From Bog-473 sp963738135 (GTDB taxonomy: Bacteria > Actinomycetota > Acidimicrobiia > Acidimicrobiales > RAAP-2), in assembly GCA_963738135.1 (NCBI GenBank), contig CAVTVK010000001.1, forward strand, positions 62,001 to 126,000: DNA of 64,000 nt. The letters run 5' to 3'. A model generated the notes under the pieces. That model searched no databases. It saw only the letters and a program-made list of their open reading frames with translations, and had not been told where the DNA came from. This document shows, piece by piece, positions 25,809-33,494 of the stretch. The stretch's first letter is position 1. The number at the start of each line of letters is the position of its first letter. The translations under genes were made by a program, and so were the position numbers.

Positions 25809-26255
25809 GCCGAGGGTATCGACGACACGTGCAAGGCACTGGCGGACGCCGGAGGCGCGACCGATATCGACCACGCTCGCATTGAGGCCGCCAACCGCAA
25901 GTTGGCAGACTGCGACCGACGACTGGCCGCATACCGCGCCAACCTCGACGCTGGTGGCGATCCCGTCATCGTCGCCGGCTGGATGCGAGAGGTCCAGGGT
26001 GAACGACTCCGGGCCGAACAGGAGATCAGCCTGGCGCAACCGTCAGGGAAGTTCACGAAACAACAGCTTCGTGAACTAGTGGCCGAGTTGGGCGACATCG
26101 CATCGGCACTGGCCGAGGCGGACCCGAAACTCAAAAGTCAGGTGTACGACGAGCTCGGAATCAGCATGATCTACGACCACACTCGACGTGCCGCGTGCAT
26201 CGAATCATGTCCACAGAATCCGTGGGCCAGCGTAAGTGTCGGAGGGGGGACTTGA
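25809..26255 (+). pseudogene. C-terminal fragment of a large serine recombinase, abutting tRNA-Leu
   Basis: About 148 codons open from 25809 to TGA 26255. The residues DCDRRLAAYRANLDAGGDPVIVAGWM, EVQGERLRAEQEIS and LRELVAELGDIASALAEADP match the C-terminal coiled-coil part of actinobacterial large serine recombinases (after the resolvase and zinc-ribbon domains). The catalytic domain with its Ser is missing. The fragment has no start signal, and its last codons run into the 3' end of tRNA-Leu on the opposite strand. This is the layout of an element integrated at a tRNA 3' end and later eroded. Confidence 0.65.
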
Positions 26256-26320
26256 ACCCCCACGCCCTTGCGGGCACCAGCCCCTCAAGCTGGCGCGTCT
26301 GCCTATTCCGCCACTCCGAC
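26237..26320 (-). tRNA. tRNA-Leu (anticodon GAG)
   Basis: The 84-base minus-strand sequence folds as a class II tRNA. The acceptor stem is GTCGGAG/CTCCGAC, the D arm begins GCGGAATAGGCAG, the anticodon stem CCAGC/GCTGG encloses TTGAGGG (anticodon GAG), the variable arm TGCCC-GCAA-GGGC is long, and the T arm is GGGGG-TTCAAGT-CCCCC. The discriminator is A. CCA is not encoded (CTT follows). It reads CUC/CUU codons. Confidence 0.95.
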
Positions 26321-26562
26321 GAGCTTCGATGGGAAAGCAGCGTCCGGAGATCGTAGCGCGTGGGCATCGGTCCACTTCCGGGCCGCACACTCCCCCGCGA
26401 GGGTTGACAGCAAGCTCCCCGGCCCCGTGCAGACCGAGCTCTTCGTGTCACCCCAGCCTCTCCGAACCACGCAGAACCGACCCGAACTTCCCGCAGGCCT
26501 CCGCAGGACCCCTCCCGAGAAGCCGCCCGGAGCCCCCCGAGCCCGCCGCGAGGGCAACTCCC

Positions 26563-28398
26563 CTACTGCCCCGGCAGCGACGGCGTGGTGTTGCTGGTCG
26601 ACTCCGGTGCCCGCACGGCCCACAGCTGCGCGTACCAGAGCAGGCTCGTGCTGCGCGGCTGCGGGTTGACGCCGCCGACGGTGCGACTCCAGACCAGGAC
26701 GGTCGGCTCCGTGAAGAGCGGCAGCGAGACCATGTCGTCCCACAGCAGCGTGTCCGCTTGCGTGTAGTAGCTCAAGGCCCTGTTCGGGTTCAGCTGCTTC
26801 GAGGCCGTGGTGACCAGCGAGTCGAATCGGCTGTTCGTGAAACCCGTCCAGTTCTCGGACCCGTTCTTCCCCGCCGGTCCGAGCAGGTGCGTGTACCAGG
26901 CCATCGACTGGCTCATGTACGGCGTGAAGGTCACCGGGAGCACGGCCAGGTCGGCGAAGCCGGCAGCGAGGACCTGGCCCGTCTTGTTGGCGCCGTCGAC
27001 GGGGAGCAGGGTCGTATCCAGGCCGGCCGCCAGCAGCTCGGACTGCATGGTCGGGGCGGCCGCGGTGGCCCAGGGGTCACTCGAGTCGTAGACCATGTGC
27101 AGCTGGAACGGCGTCCCGAAGGGCGAGTGGTAGTAGGGGTTGCCCGGCGTGCGCACGAGACCCGCCGCCGTGATGAAGGCAGCCGCCTGGGCGGGGACCG
27201 GCGTCACCGGGAAGTTGACGCTGCCGCCCGCGCCGACGGTGGTGGTGGAGGTCGACGACGTCGAAGGCGGGACCGTCGTCGTCGGCGAGCCGGTCGAGGG
27301 CGGCTTGTAGTTCGGTTGTCCTTGAATGGTCAGATGGCTGTTGCCCGGGATGATCCCCGGCACGGCCCAGCTGGCCTGCTGGTTGACCAGGTCCTGGCGA
27401 TTGATGCTCAGGGCGATGGCGAACCGGATGTCGGGCGACAGGTCCGATTCGGGCGAGCTGGCCATGCTGAGCTGCAGCAGTGTGGCCGACGTGTCGACCT
27501 CGCTCTGGGCGCCCGGGAGCCCGGTCATCTGGGTCAGGAACGACGGCGTCACCATGGTCGGCGCGGCCACCTGCACGGAGCCCGACGCCATCCACTGGCC
27601 CAGCTGCTCCGTCGAGGAAGCGATGTGGATGGTGATCGTCTTGGCGTTGGCCGGCGTCCCCCACCACTTGGGGTTCTGCACCAGGGTGATGGCCTGCGGC
27701 GTCACGGTGCCGAGTTTGAACGGCCCGCCCGACAGGTCGACGGCCGGATCGACCGTGGTGCAGGGCGGGTTCCAACCCACCTTCTCCATCACGTGGGCCG
27801 GCACGAGGTTGGCGAAGAGCATCTGCCAATCGGCGAAGGTGGTCTTGAACTTCACCGTCACCGTATGGCCCCCGTCCGAGCCGGTCACCGACGCAATGTC
27901 GCGGTAGCCGTTGATGCTGGCCACGTCGGGCGACGAGAGGACGGGATCGCCCCGCTGCTGTTCCCAGGCGTACTTGAAGTCCGCGGCCGTGATCGGCACG
28001 CCGTCGGACCACACGGCCTTGGGGTTCAGCGTGTAGACGACGGTCTCCGGGCTGGTGTCCACCACCTCGGCCGAACTGGCCAGCTCCGTGGACATCGGTT
28101 GCCCCGCGCCGTTGACCACGTTCGGCACGTAGGGGCTGGGCAGGACGGCGGCCAGCACCGTCTGGGTGCCCGGCATGTCGCCGCCGGGCGTGTTGGGATT
28201 GCAGCCCGTCGGGCTCTCGGTCATGCCGAACGAGATCGCACCGCCCGCGACGCCGACATAGGTGACACTGGTCCCGCCGCCACCGGCTGCCGCGTCCCCG
28301 CAGCCCGACGCCACGAGCGCCAGCGCCAACAGCGCCAGCATCGTGCTCGTCCCGAGCCGCCACCACGAGCGCCGGGGGCGTCGGCCCCGGCCGGTCAC
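26563..28398 (-). CDS. ABC-transporter solute-binding lipoprotein, family 5 (oligopeptide type)
   Basis: A 611-residue protein with a lipoprotein signal (LLALALVASGCGD, lipidated Cys about 33). It has the SBP_bac_5 fold: an N-terminal part with TLNPKAVWSDGVPITAADFKYAWEQQ, where WSDGxPxTAxDF is the family hallmark, then DLSGGPFKLGTVTPQAITLVQNPKWWG, and a long C-lobe interrupted by a Ser/Thr/Pro-rich loop (about 365-395). It would capture peptides or similar ligands for an Opp/Dpp permease. No permease is adjacent; a permease pair starts at 62648. The GTG start overlaps the secG stop by four bases (GTGA), so it is translated with secG at the end of the glycolytic operon. Confidence 0.88.
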   Translation of the reverse strand: MTGRGRRPRRSWWRLGTSTMLALLALALVASGCGDAAAGGGGTSVTYVGVAGGAISFGMTESPTGCNPNTPGGDMPGTQTVLAAVLPSPYVPNVVNGAGQPMSTELASSAEVVDTSPETVVYTLNPKAVWSDGVPITAADFKYAWEQQRGDPVLSSPDVASINGYRDIASVTGSDGGHTVTVKFKTTFADWQMLFANLVPAHVMEKVGWNPPCTTVDPAVDLSGGPFKLGTVTPQAITLVQNPKWWGTPANAKTITIHIASSTEQLGQWMASGSVQVAAPTMVTPSFLTQMTGLPGAQSEVDTSATLLQLSMASSPESDLSPDIRFAIALSINRQDLVNQQASWAVPGIIPGNSHLTIQGQPNYKPPSTGSPTTTVPPSTSSTSTTTVGAGGSVNFPVTPVPAQAAAFITAAGLVRTPGNPYYHSPFGTPFQLHMVYDSSDPWATAAAPTMQSELLAAGLDTTLLPVDGANKTGQVLAAGFADLAVLPVTFTPYMSQSMAWYTHLLGPAGKNGSENWTGFTNSRFDSLVTTASKQLNPNRALSYYTQADTLLWDDMVSLPLFTEPTVLVWSRTVGGVNPQPRSTSLLWYAQLWAVRAPESTSNTTPSLPGQ

Positions 28399-28643
28399 TG
28401 CAGCCGGAGATCCAGGACGACCGTCGTGAGCGCGAAGACGATGGCCACTGTCACCGTGATGCGGTCGAGGTTCCGCTCCACCACCGTGGAGCCCTGTGCC
28501 GCTGCGCCCACACTGCCGCCGAACATGTCGGAGAGGCCGCCACCCTTGCCGCTGTGCATCAGGATCAGGAAGATCAGCCCGAGCGCGGACAGCACCTCGA
28601 TGACGATGTAGATCCAGGTGACAGTGTCCAAGGTTGCCAGCAC
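28395..28643 (-). CDS. secG: Preprotein translocase subunit SecG
   Basis: An 82-residue protein with two transmembrane helices (about 7-27 and 55-76) around the conserved SecG loop HSGKGGGLSDMFGGSVG. It is a small accessory subunit of the SecYEG channel. GTG 28643 is chosen because GGAGG lies seven bases upstream; longer readings add a Pro/Arg-rich leader foreign to SecG. It sits after tpiA, its usual actinobacterial position, and overlaps the next gene by four bases. Confidence 0.93.
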   Translation of the reverse strand: MLATLDTVTWIYIVIEVLSALGLIFLILMHSGKGGGLSDMFGGSVGAAAQGSTVVERNLDRITVTVAIVFALTTVVLDLRLQ

Positions 28644-28683
28644 GGCGGAGCCTCCAACTCGCGTCCGAACATGCCCGTTCGGC

Positions 28684-29472
28684 CTAGGAACGGTAGCAGG
28701 CGGCGGTGGCCCGAATGATGTCAGTGAAGGCCGCCGCTTCCAGACTGGCACCCCCCACCAGCAGGCCGTCCACGTCCGGTTCGGCCATGAGATCGGCCGC
28801 GTTCTCGGCGTTCACCGAGCCGCCGTATTGGATCCGCACCGTCGCCGCGGCCTCGTCCCCACCCACCTTGGCCACCAGGGAGCGGATGAAGACACAGGCG
28901 TCCTCGGCGTCCACGGCGGTGGCCGCCTTCCCGGTCCCGATGGCCCAGAGGGGCTCGTAGGCCAGCACCAGCGTGCCCACCACCTCCGGCGCCAGTCCGG
29001 GCAGGGCGGCCAGCACCTGCTCCTCCAGGATGGCCTCCGTCTGCCGCGCGTCGCGCTGCTCCTCGGACTCGCCGATGCAGAGCACGGGCGTCATGCCGTT
29101 GCGCAGGACCGCCCGCAGCGTCGACGCCACCGTGGCGTCGTCCATGCCGAAGAGCGTGCGGCGCTCCGAGTGCCCGACGATGACGTAGGCCGTGCCGAGG
29201 CGGGCCAGGAACCGCGGGCTGATCTCGCCGGTGCGCGCGCCGGCGTCCTCGTCGGAGCAGTGCTGTGCTCCGAGCGCGAGCGGGATGTGCTCCTTCTCCA
29301 CCAGGGTCTGCACGGTGCGCAGATCGGTGAAGGGCGGATGGACCGACACGTCGACTCGCGCCACGTCGTCGGCCTTCAGGCGGAGACCGAGGTCGCGCAC
29401 CGTGTGCAGCGCCTCGATGTGGTCGTGGTGCATCTTCCAGTTCCCGCTGACCAGCGGGCGCCGGGTGCTCAT
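28684..29472 (-). CDS. tpiA: Triosephosphate isomerase
   Basis: 262 residues, normal length. It starts STRRPLVSGNWKMHHDH with the substrate Asn-Lys pair, has the electrophilic His in YVIVGHSERR, the catalytic Glu in LAYEPLWAIGTG, and the phosphate loops IQYGGSVNAEN and GLLVGGASL. It interconverts dihydroxyacetone phosphate and glyceraldehyde 3-phosphate. ATG 29472 lies 25 bases after the pgk stop. The start region contains a perfect tandem 14-bp duplication (ATGAGCACCCGGCG type), giving a second, out-of-frame ATG at 29486. Confidence 0.96.
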   Translation of the reverse strand: MSTRRPLVSGNWKMHHDHIEALHTVRDLGLRLKADDVARVDVSVHPPFTDLRTVQTLVEKEHIPLALGAQHCSDEDAGARTGEISPRFLARLGTAYVIVGHSERRTLFGMDDATVASTLRAVLRNGMTPVLCIGESEEQRDARQTEAILEEQVLAALPGLAPEVVGTLVLAYEPLWAIGTGKAATAVDAEDACVFIRSLVAKVGGDEAAATVRIQYGGSVNAENAADLMAEPDVDGLLVGGASLEAAAFTDIIRATAACYRS

Positions 29473-29497
29473 CGCCGGGTGCTCATCGCCGGCGCGC

Positions 29498-30673
29498 TCA
29501 CCCCTGCGGTGCGTTGGGAGCGTGGCGCAGGGCGTCGATCCCCGGCAGGTGCCCCTCCCGCTCGATGAAGGAGAGTGAGGCGCCGCCACCGGTGGACAGG
29601 TAGCCGATCTGGTCGCACAACCCCAGCTCCTCCAGCGCGCTGGCGCTGTCGCCACCCCCGACCACCGAGAAGCCGGGGCACGTTGCCACCGCCTCGGCCA
29701 CGATCCGCGTGCCCCCGGCGAAGCGGGGGTCCTCGAAGGCGCCGAGCGGGCCGTTCCACAGGACCGTGCCGGCATTGCGCACGACTTCGGCGAAGGCGGC
29801 GGCCGAGTCCGGGCCGATGTCGAGCCCCGTCCAGCCGTCCGGCAGATCGCCCTCGATCACCTTGACGCTCCCCCGTGGCCCCTGCCCCAGGGAGGGGGGG
29901 CCGAAGGTGCCACCAGGCTCGAGGGCACGGGTGTCGGTCGGCAGCAGGATGTCGACGCCCGAGTCCAGCAGGGCCCGGCAGTCGTCGAGGTGCGACTCGT
30001 CCAGCAGCGAGCTGCCGACGTGCTGGCCCTTGGCGGCCAGGAAGGTGTACGCCATGCCGCCCCCGACGGCGAGCGTGTCCACCTTGGTGGCCAGCACCTT
30101 GAGCACCTCGAGCTTGTCCGCCACCTTGGCCCCGCCGACGACGGCCACGAAGGGCCGGGCCGGCTGCTCCAGAATGCCGCCCAGCACCTCGATCTCCTTG
30201 GCGAAGCGGAGGCCGGCCGCGCTGGGCAAGAAGCGGGGTGGCCCCACAATGGAGGCGTGGGCCCGGTGGGCGGCGCCGAAGGCCTCGTCGACGTAGGCGT
30301 CGAAGCCGGCGATCAGACGCTGCACGAAGGCGGGGTCGTCCGACTTCTCGCCCGGGTCGAAGCGCAGGTTCTCGGTCAGCTCCACGCCGGGGCAGAGGGC
30401 TTCGAGCCTCTCGCGGACCGGGTCCATCTCCCAGCGCGGGTCGGGCGAACCGCCGGGGCGGCCGAGATGCGATGCCGCCACCACCTCGGCTCCCTCGTCC
30501 AGCAGCCAGCGCAGGGTCGGCAGTGCGGCGGTGATGCGGAAGTCGTCGGCCACCGTGGCCCGGCCCCGGACCCCGATGTGCAGCGGCACGTTGAAGTCGA
30601 CCCGCACCAGGACGCGCTTGCCCACGACCGGTGGGAGGTCCCCCAGGAGCGGGATGCCGCGGAGGGGGTCCAC
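29498..30673 (-). CDS. pgk: Phosphoglycerate kinase
   Basis: 391 residues. N-domain motifs: KRVLVRVDFNVPL, ASHLGRPGG and the helix after VELTENLRFDPGEK. C-domain nucleotide motifs: VGGAKVADKLEVL, GGGMAYTFLAAKG, LWNGPLGAFEDPRF and the closing VGGGDSASALEELG with the TGGGASLSFI loop. It makes ATP from 1,3-bisphosphoglycerate. GTG 30673 is five bases after the gap stop, so the two are co-translated. The sequence is complete, with no sign of fusion to tpiA. Confidence 0.95.
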   Translation of the reverse strand: MDPLRGIPLLGDLPPVVGKRVLVRVDFNVPLHIGVRGRATVADDFRITAALPTLRWLLDEGAEVVAASHLGRPGGSPDPRWEMDPVRERLEALCPGVELTENLRFDPGEKSDDPAFVQRLIAGFDAYVDEAFGAAHRAHASIVGPPRFLPSAAGLRFAKEIEVLGGILEQPARPFVAVVGGAKVADKLEVLKVLATKVDTLAVGGGMAYTFLAAKGQHVGSSLLDESHLDDCRALLDSGVDILLPTDTRALEPGGTFGPPSLGQGPRGSVKVIEGDLPDGWTGLDIGPDSAAAFAEVVRNAGTVLWNGPLGAFEDPRFAGGTRIVAEAVATCPGFSVVGGGDSASALEELGLCDQIGYLSTGGGASLSFIEREGHLPGIDALRHAPNAPQG

Positions 30674-30678
30674 TGGGC

Positions 30679-31695
30679 TCAGCCGCCTACCAGGAGGGCC
30701 AGGTCGACCAGCCGGTTCGAGTAGCCCCACTCGTTGTCGTACCAGCCGAAGGTCTTGACCAGCGAGAGATCCTCGTTGATCGGCATCACCATGGTCAGCC
30801 CGGCGTCGAAGGTGCACGAGGCGGGCGAGCCCACGATGTCGCTCGAGACGATCGGGTCCTCGGTGTACTCGAGCACCTTGTCGAGCGGCGGCTTGGCCGC
30901 CGCCGTGGCGAAGGCGGCGTTGACGTCGGCCACCGAAGGGTTGCCCTTGACGACGGCGGTGAAGTCGGTGATGGAGCCCGCCGGCAACGGCACCCGCAGC
31001 GACGTACCGTCGAGGTGGCCCTGCATGGCGGACAGCACCAGCCCGGTGGCCCGCGCCGCGCCGGTCCCGGTCGGCACGATGTTGTTGGCCGCGGCCCGCG
31101 CCCGCCGCAGGTCCTTGTGGGGCAGGTCGAGCAGGTTCTGGTCGTTGGTGTACGCGTGCACCGTCGTCATCAGCCCGCTCACGATGTCGAACTCGTCGTC
31201 GATCACCTTGACCATGGGGACGAAGCAGTTCGTGGTGCACGAGGCGTTCGAGATCACGACGTCCTTCTCGGGGTCGTAGTCCTGGTCGTTGACGCCCATT
31301 ACGAGAGTGGCGTCGGCGTCGCCCGAGGGTGCCGAGATGATGACCCGCTTGACCGTGCCGCCCAGGTGCGCCGCCGCCTGCTCCCGGCTGGTGAAGATCC
31401 CGGTGGACTCGATCACCACGTCGGCCTCGAGCAGGTCCCAGGGCAGTTGCGCCGGGTCCCGCTCGGCCATGACGCGGATGTGCCGCTCCCCCACCAGCAG
31501 GTCGCTGCCCTCCACCTGGACCGGCACCGGCAGGCGGCCGTGGGTCGAGTCGTACCGCAGCAGGTGCGCCAGCGTTTCGGCGGAGGTCAGGTCATTGACG
31601 CCCACGACCTCCACGTCGGCGCCGGTGGCCAGGACGGCGCGCAGGAAGTTGCGCCCGATCCGCCCGAAGCCGTTGATCCCCACCCGCACCGTCAT
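30679..31695 (-). CDS. gap: Glyceraldehyde-3-phosphate dehydrogenase, type I
   Basis: 338 residues. The NAD fold begins VRVGINGFGRIGRNFLRA, the catalytic Cys is residue 153 in SNASCTTNCFVP, and the phosphate and catalytic His region is TVHAYTNDQNLLDLPHKDLRRARAA. It ends with the usual FGWYDNEWGYSNRLVDL. GVND at 32-35 indicates preference for NAD. It lies 51 bases after yvcK; in many relatives whiA is inserted at this junction. Confidence 0.96.
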   Translation of the reverse strand: MTVRVGINGFGRIGRNFLRAVLATGADVEVVGVNDLTSAETLAHLLRYDSTHGRLPVPVQVEGSDLLVGERHIRVMAERDPAQLPWDLLEADVVIESTGIFTSREQAAAHLGGTVKRVIISAPSGDADATLVMGVNDQDYDPEKDVVISNASCTTNCFVPMVKVIDDEFDIVSGLMTTVHAYTNDQNLLDLPHKDLRRARAAANNIVPTGTGAARATGLVLSAMQGHLDGTSLRVPLPAGSITDFTAVVKGNPSVADVNAAFATAAAKPPLDKVLEYTEDPIVSSDIVGSPASCTFDAGLTMVMPINEDLSLVKTFGWYDNEWGYSNRLVDLALLVGG

Positions 31696-31746
31696 CTGGC
31701 CAGCACCGTCATCTCGACCCTTCCTCTCGGTCCACTCGGCATCCGG

Positions 31747-32634
31747 CTATGCCAGCAGACCCGACAGCGCCTGCGCCAGTTTGGCCGGGCTGTGGACCAG
31801 GGTGTTCTCCCCCGTCAGGGGGACGTCGAGCACCTGGACCTCCGTCGCCCCGATACTCATACCCCGGATGCTGTCACACAGCACGACGTCCACAGAGACA
31901 TTGTGCCTGCTCAGGGCCGCGACGTGGTCCGCCACGTCGAAGCCTTCCGTCTCCGACACCTCCGGACGCAGGTTGCACACGTACACGACCTGGGCTTTTG
32001 AGGAGGCCACCGCCTCGGTGATACCTCGCACCGCCACGGCGGCCAACACGCTGGTGAACAGGGATCCGGGCCCGATCACGACCTGGTCCGCCTCGGCGAT
32101 CCGCTCCACGGCCAGGGGGGGAGGCTGGGCGTCCCCGGGCACGAGCGAGACCTGCTGGATGTCCGACGTCCCCTTCACGGCCACCTGCCCGGCCACCGTC
32201 CCGTGATCCGACTCGGCCTTGAGCACGACCAGCTCCGAGGTGGCGGGGAGCACGTCGCCGCTCGCCCCCAGCAGCTGGGCCGCCTCGGCCACGCCGAGGA
32301 CGAGGTCGCCCGTGGCGTCGATCAGCCCCGCCAGAATCAGGTTGCCCAGCGCGTGGCCCTTCAGCTCCCCCTCGTCGTAGCGCCGCTCGAAGGCATCGGC
32401 GAGCGCCGAGTCCTCGTCGGCCAGGGCCACGAGGCACTTGCGGATGTCGCCGAGGGCCACGATGTTCAGGAGCTCGCGCAGCCGGCCGCTGCTGCCACCG
32501 TCGTCGGCCACGGACACCACGCCGGTGAGCAGGCCGGCGTAGCGCTGGGCCGCCTTCAAGGTGACGGCCGTGCCGTGCCCGCCACCGATGGCCACCACCG
32601 AAGGGCGTCCGCCCCGTCGTCCGGCACCACTCAT
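31747..32634 (-). CDS. yvcK: YvcK-family (CofD-like) protein
   Basis: 295 residues. The nucleotide/UDP-sugar site reads VAIGGGHGTAVTLKAAQRY, and VSVADDGGSSGRLR is the CofD-family acidic loop; VIGPGSLFTSVLAAVAV and VYVCNLRPEVSETEGF follow. In Bacillus and Mycobacterium (CuvA), YvcK binds UDP-sugars and links metabolism to cell-wall synthesis. The ATG overlaps the rapZ stop (ATGA). Confidence 0.93.
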   Translation of the reverse strand: MSGAGRRGGRPSVVAIGGGHGTAVTLKAAQRYAGLLTGVVSVADDGGSSGRLRELLNIVALGDIRKCLVALADEDSALADAFERRYDEGELKGHALGNLILAGLIDATGDLVLGVAEAAQLLGASGDVLPATSELVVLKAESDHGTVAGQVAVKGTSDIQQVSLVPGDAQPPPLAVERIAEADQVVIGPGSLFTSVLAAVAVRGITEAVASSKAQVVYVCNLRPEVSETEGFDVADHVAALSRHNVSVDVVLCDSIRGMSIGATEVQVLDVPLTGENTLVHSPAKLAQALSGLLA

Positions 32635-33494
32635 CGTTCGATGTCCCGGTGGAAGACCGGCACCGGTTCGCCGGGTGCGCTCAGCCGCTCCGCCAGCTCC
32701 TGGGCCAGCGTCACCGAGCGGTGCCGGCCCCCCGTGCAGCCGATGGCGATGGTCAGGTACGACTTCCCCTCGCGGGTGAAGGCCGGCAGGATGCTCGTCA
32801 GCAGTTCGGCCACCTTGTCCAGGAAGGCCTGCGACTCGGGCTGGCCCATGACGTAGTCGTGCACCGGCTGGTCCTTGCCGCTGAAGGGCCGCAACTCCTC
32901 GACCCAGAACGGGTTGGGCAGGAACCGGCAGTCGAAGACCATGTCGACGTCGAGCGGGATCCCGTGCTTGTAGCCGAAGGAGATGACCGACGTCTGCATG
33001 TGCGGCGCCTCGTCGTCGCCGAAGGCCTCCAGCACGCGTAGCCGCAACTGGTTGGAGTTGAGGTCGCCGGTGTCGACGAGGAGGTCGGCGCGCTCGCGCA
33101 CCGGCTCCAGCAGTTTGCGCTCGTCGGCGATCGACTCCTCCACCCCGCGCGCCGCCCGCGGGTGCCGCCGCCGCGTGCCCTCGTAGCGCCGCACCAGGAC
33201 GTCGTCGGCGGCATCGAGGAAGACGACCCGCACGCGCTTGCGCGTCGCCCGCAGCTCGTCGAGCACGTCGGGTAGGTCGTCGAAGTACTCCGTGCCCGTG
33301 TTGCTGCCGCCGCGGCCGATCACCAACGCCACCCGCTCGATGCCCGAGCCGGGGCGGTCCACCATCTCGACCATCTTCATGATGAGGCCGGCCGGCAGGT
33401 TGTCGATGACGAACCAGCCGACGTCCTCGAGGGCAGCTGCCGCCGTCGACCGGCCCGCCCCGGACATCCCCGTCACCACCACGAACTCGCTCAT
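32631..33494 (-). CDS. rapZ: RNase adapter/nucleotide-binding protein RapZ (YvcJ)
   Basis: 287 residues. Walker A is TGMSGAGRSTAAAAL (residues 8-17), with Arg in the place of the usual Lys. VIDNLPAGLI, LDVDMVFDCRFLPNPFW and the C-terminal YLTIAIGCTGGRHRSV are the family's signature blocks. In E. coli RapZ delivers GlmZ/GlmY RNA to RNase E; in Gram-positives YvcJ is a GTP/ATP-binding protein of less clear role. It overlaps uvrC and yvcK by four bases each. Confidence 0.94.
   Translation of the reverse strand: MSEFVVVTGMSGAGRSTAAAALEDVGWFVIDNLPAGLIMKMVEMVDRPGSGIERVALVIGRGGSNTGTEYFDDLPDVLDELRATRKRVRVVFLDAADDVLVRRYEGTRRRHPRAARGVEESIADERKLLEPVRERADLLVDTGDLNSNQLRLRVLEAFGDDEAPHMQTSVISFGYKHGIPLDVDMVFDCRFLPNPFWVEELRPFSGKDQPVHDYVMGQPESQAFLDKVAELLTSILPAFTREGKSYLTIAIGCTGGRHRSVTLAQELAERLSAPGEPVPVFHRDIER

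Noticed and set aside
26236..28611. A 791-codon plus-strand frame opposite the solute-binding protein
   Set aside because: It is antisense to a well-supported lipoprotein gene and reads through the tRNA; composition is that of a GC-rich shadow frame.
28684..29775. Apparent 363-residue PGK-TpiA fusion frame
   Set aside because: The first 101 residues are pgk sequence in the wrong frame; TpiA begins at 29472.
29498..31240. Apparent 580-residue pgk protein extending into gap
   Set aside because: The extra N-terminal residues are the gap gene read in another frame; GTG 30673 gives a normal PGK.
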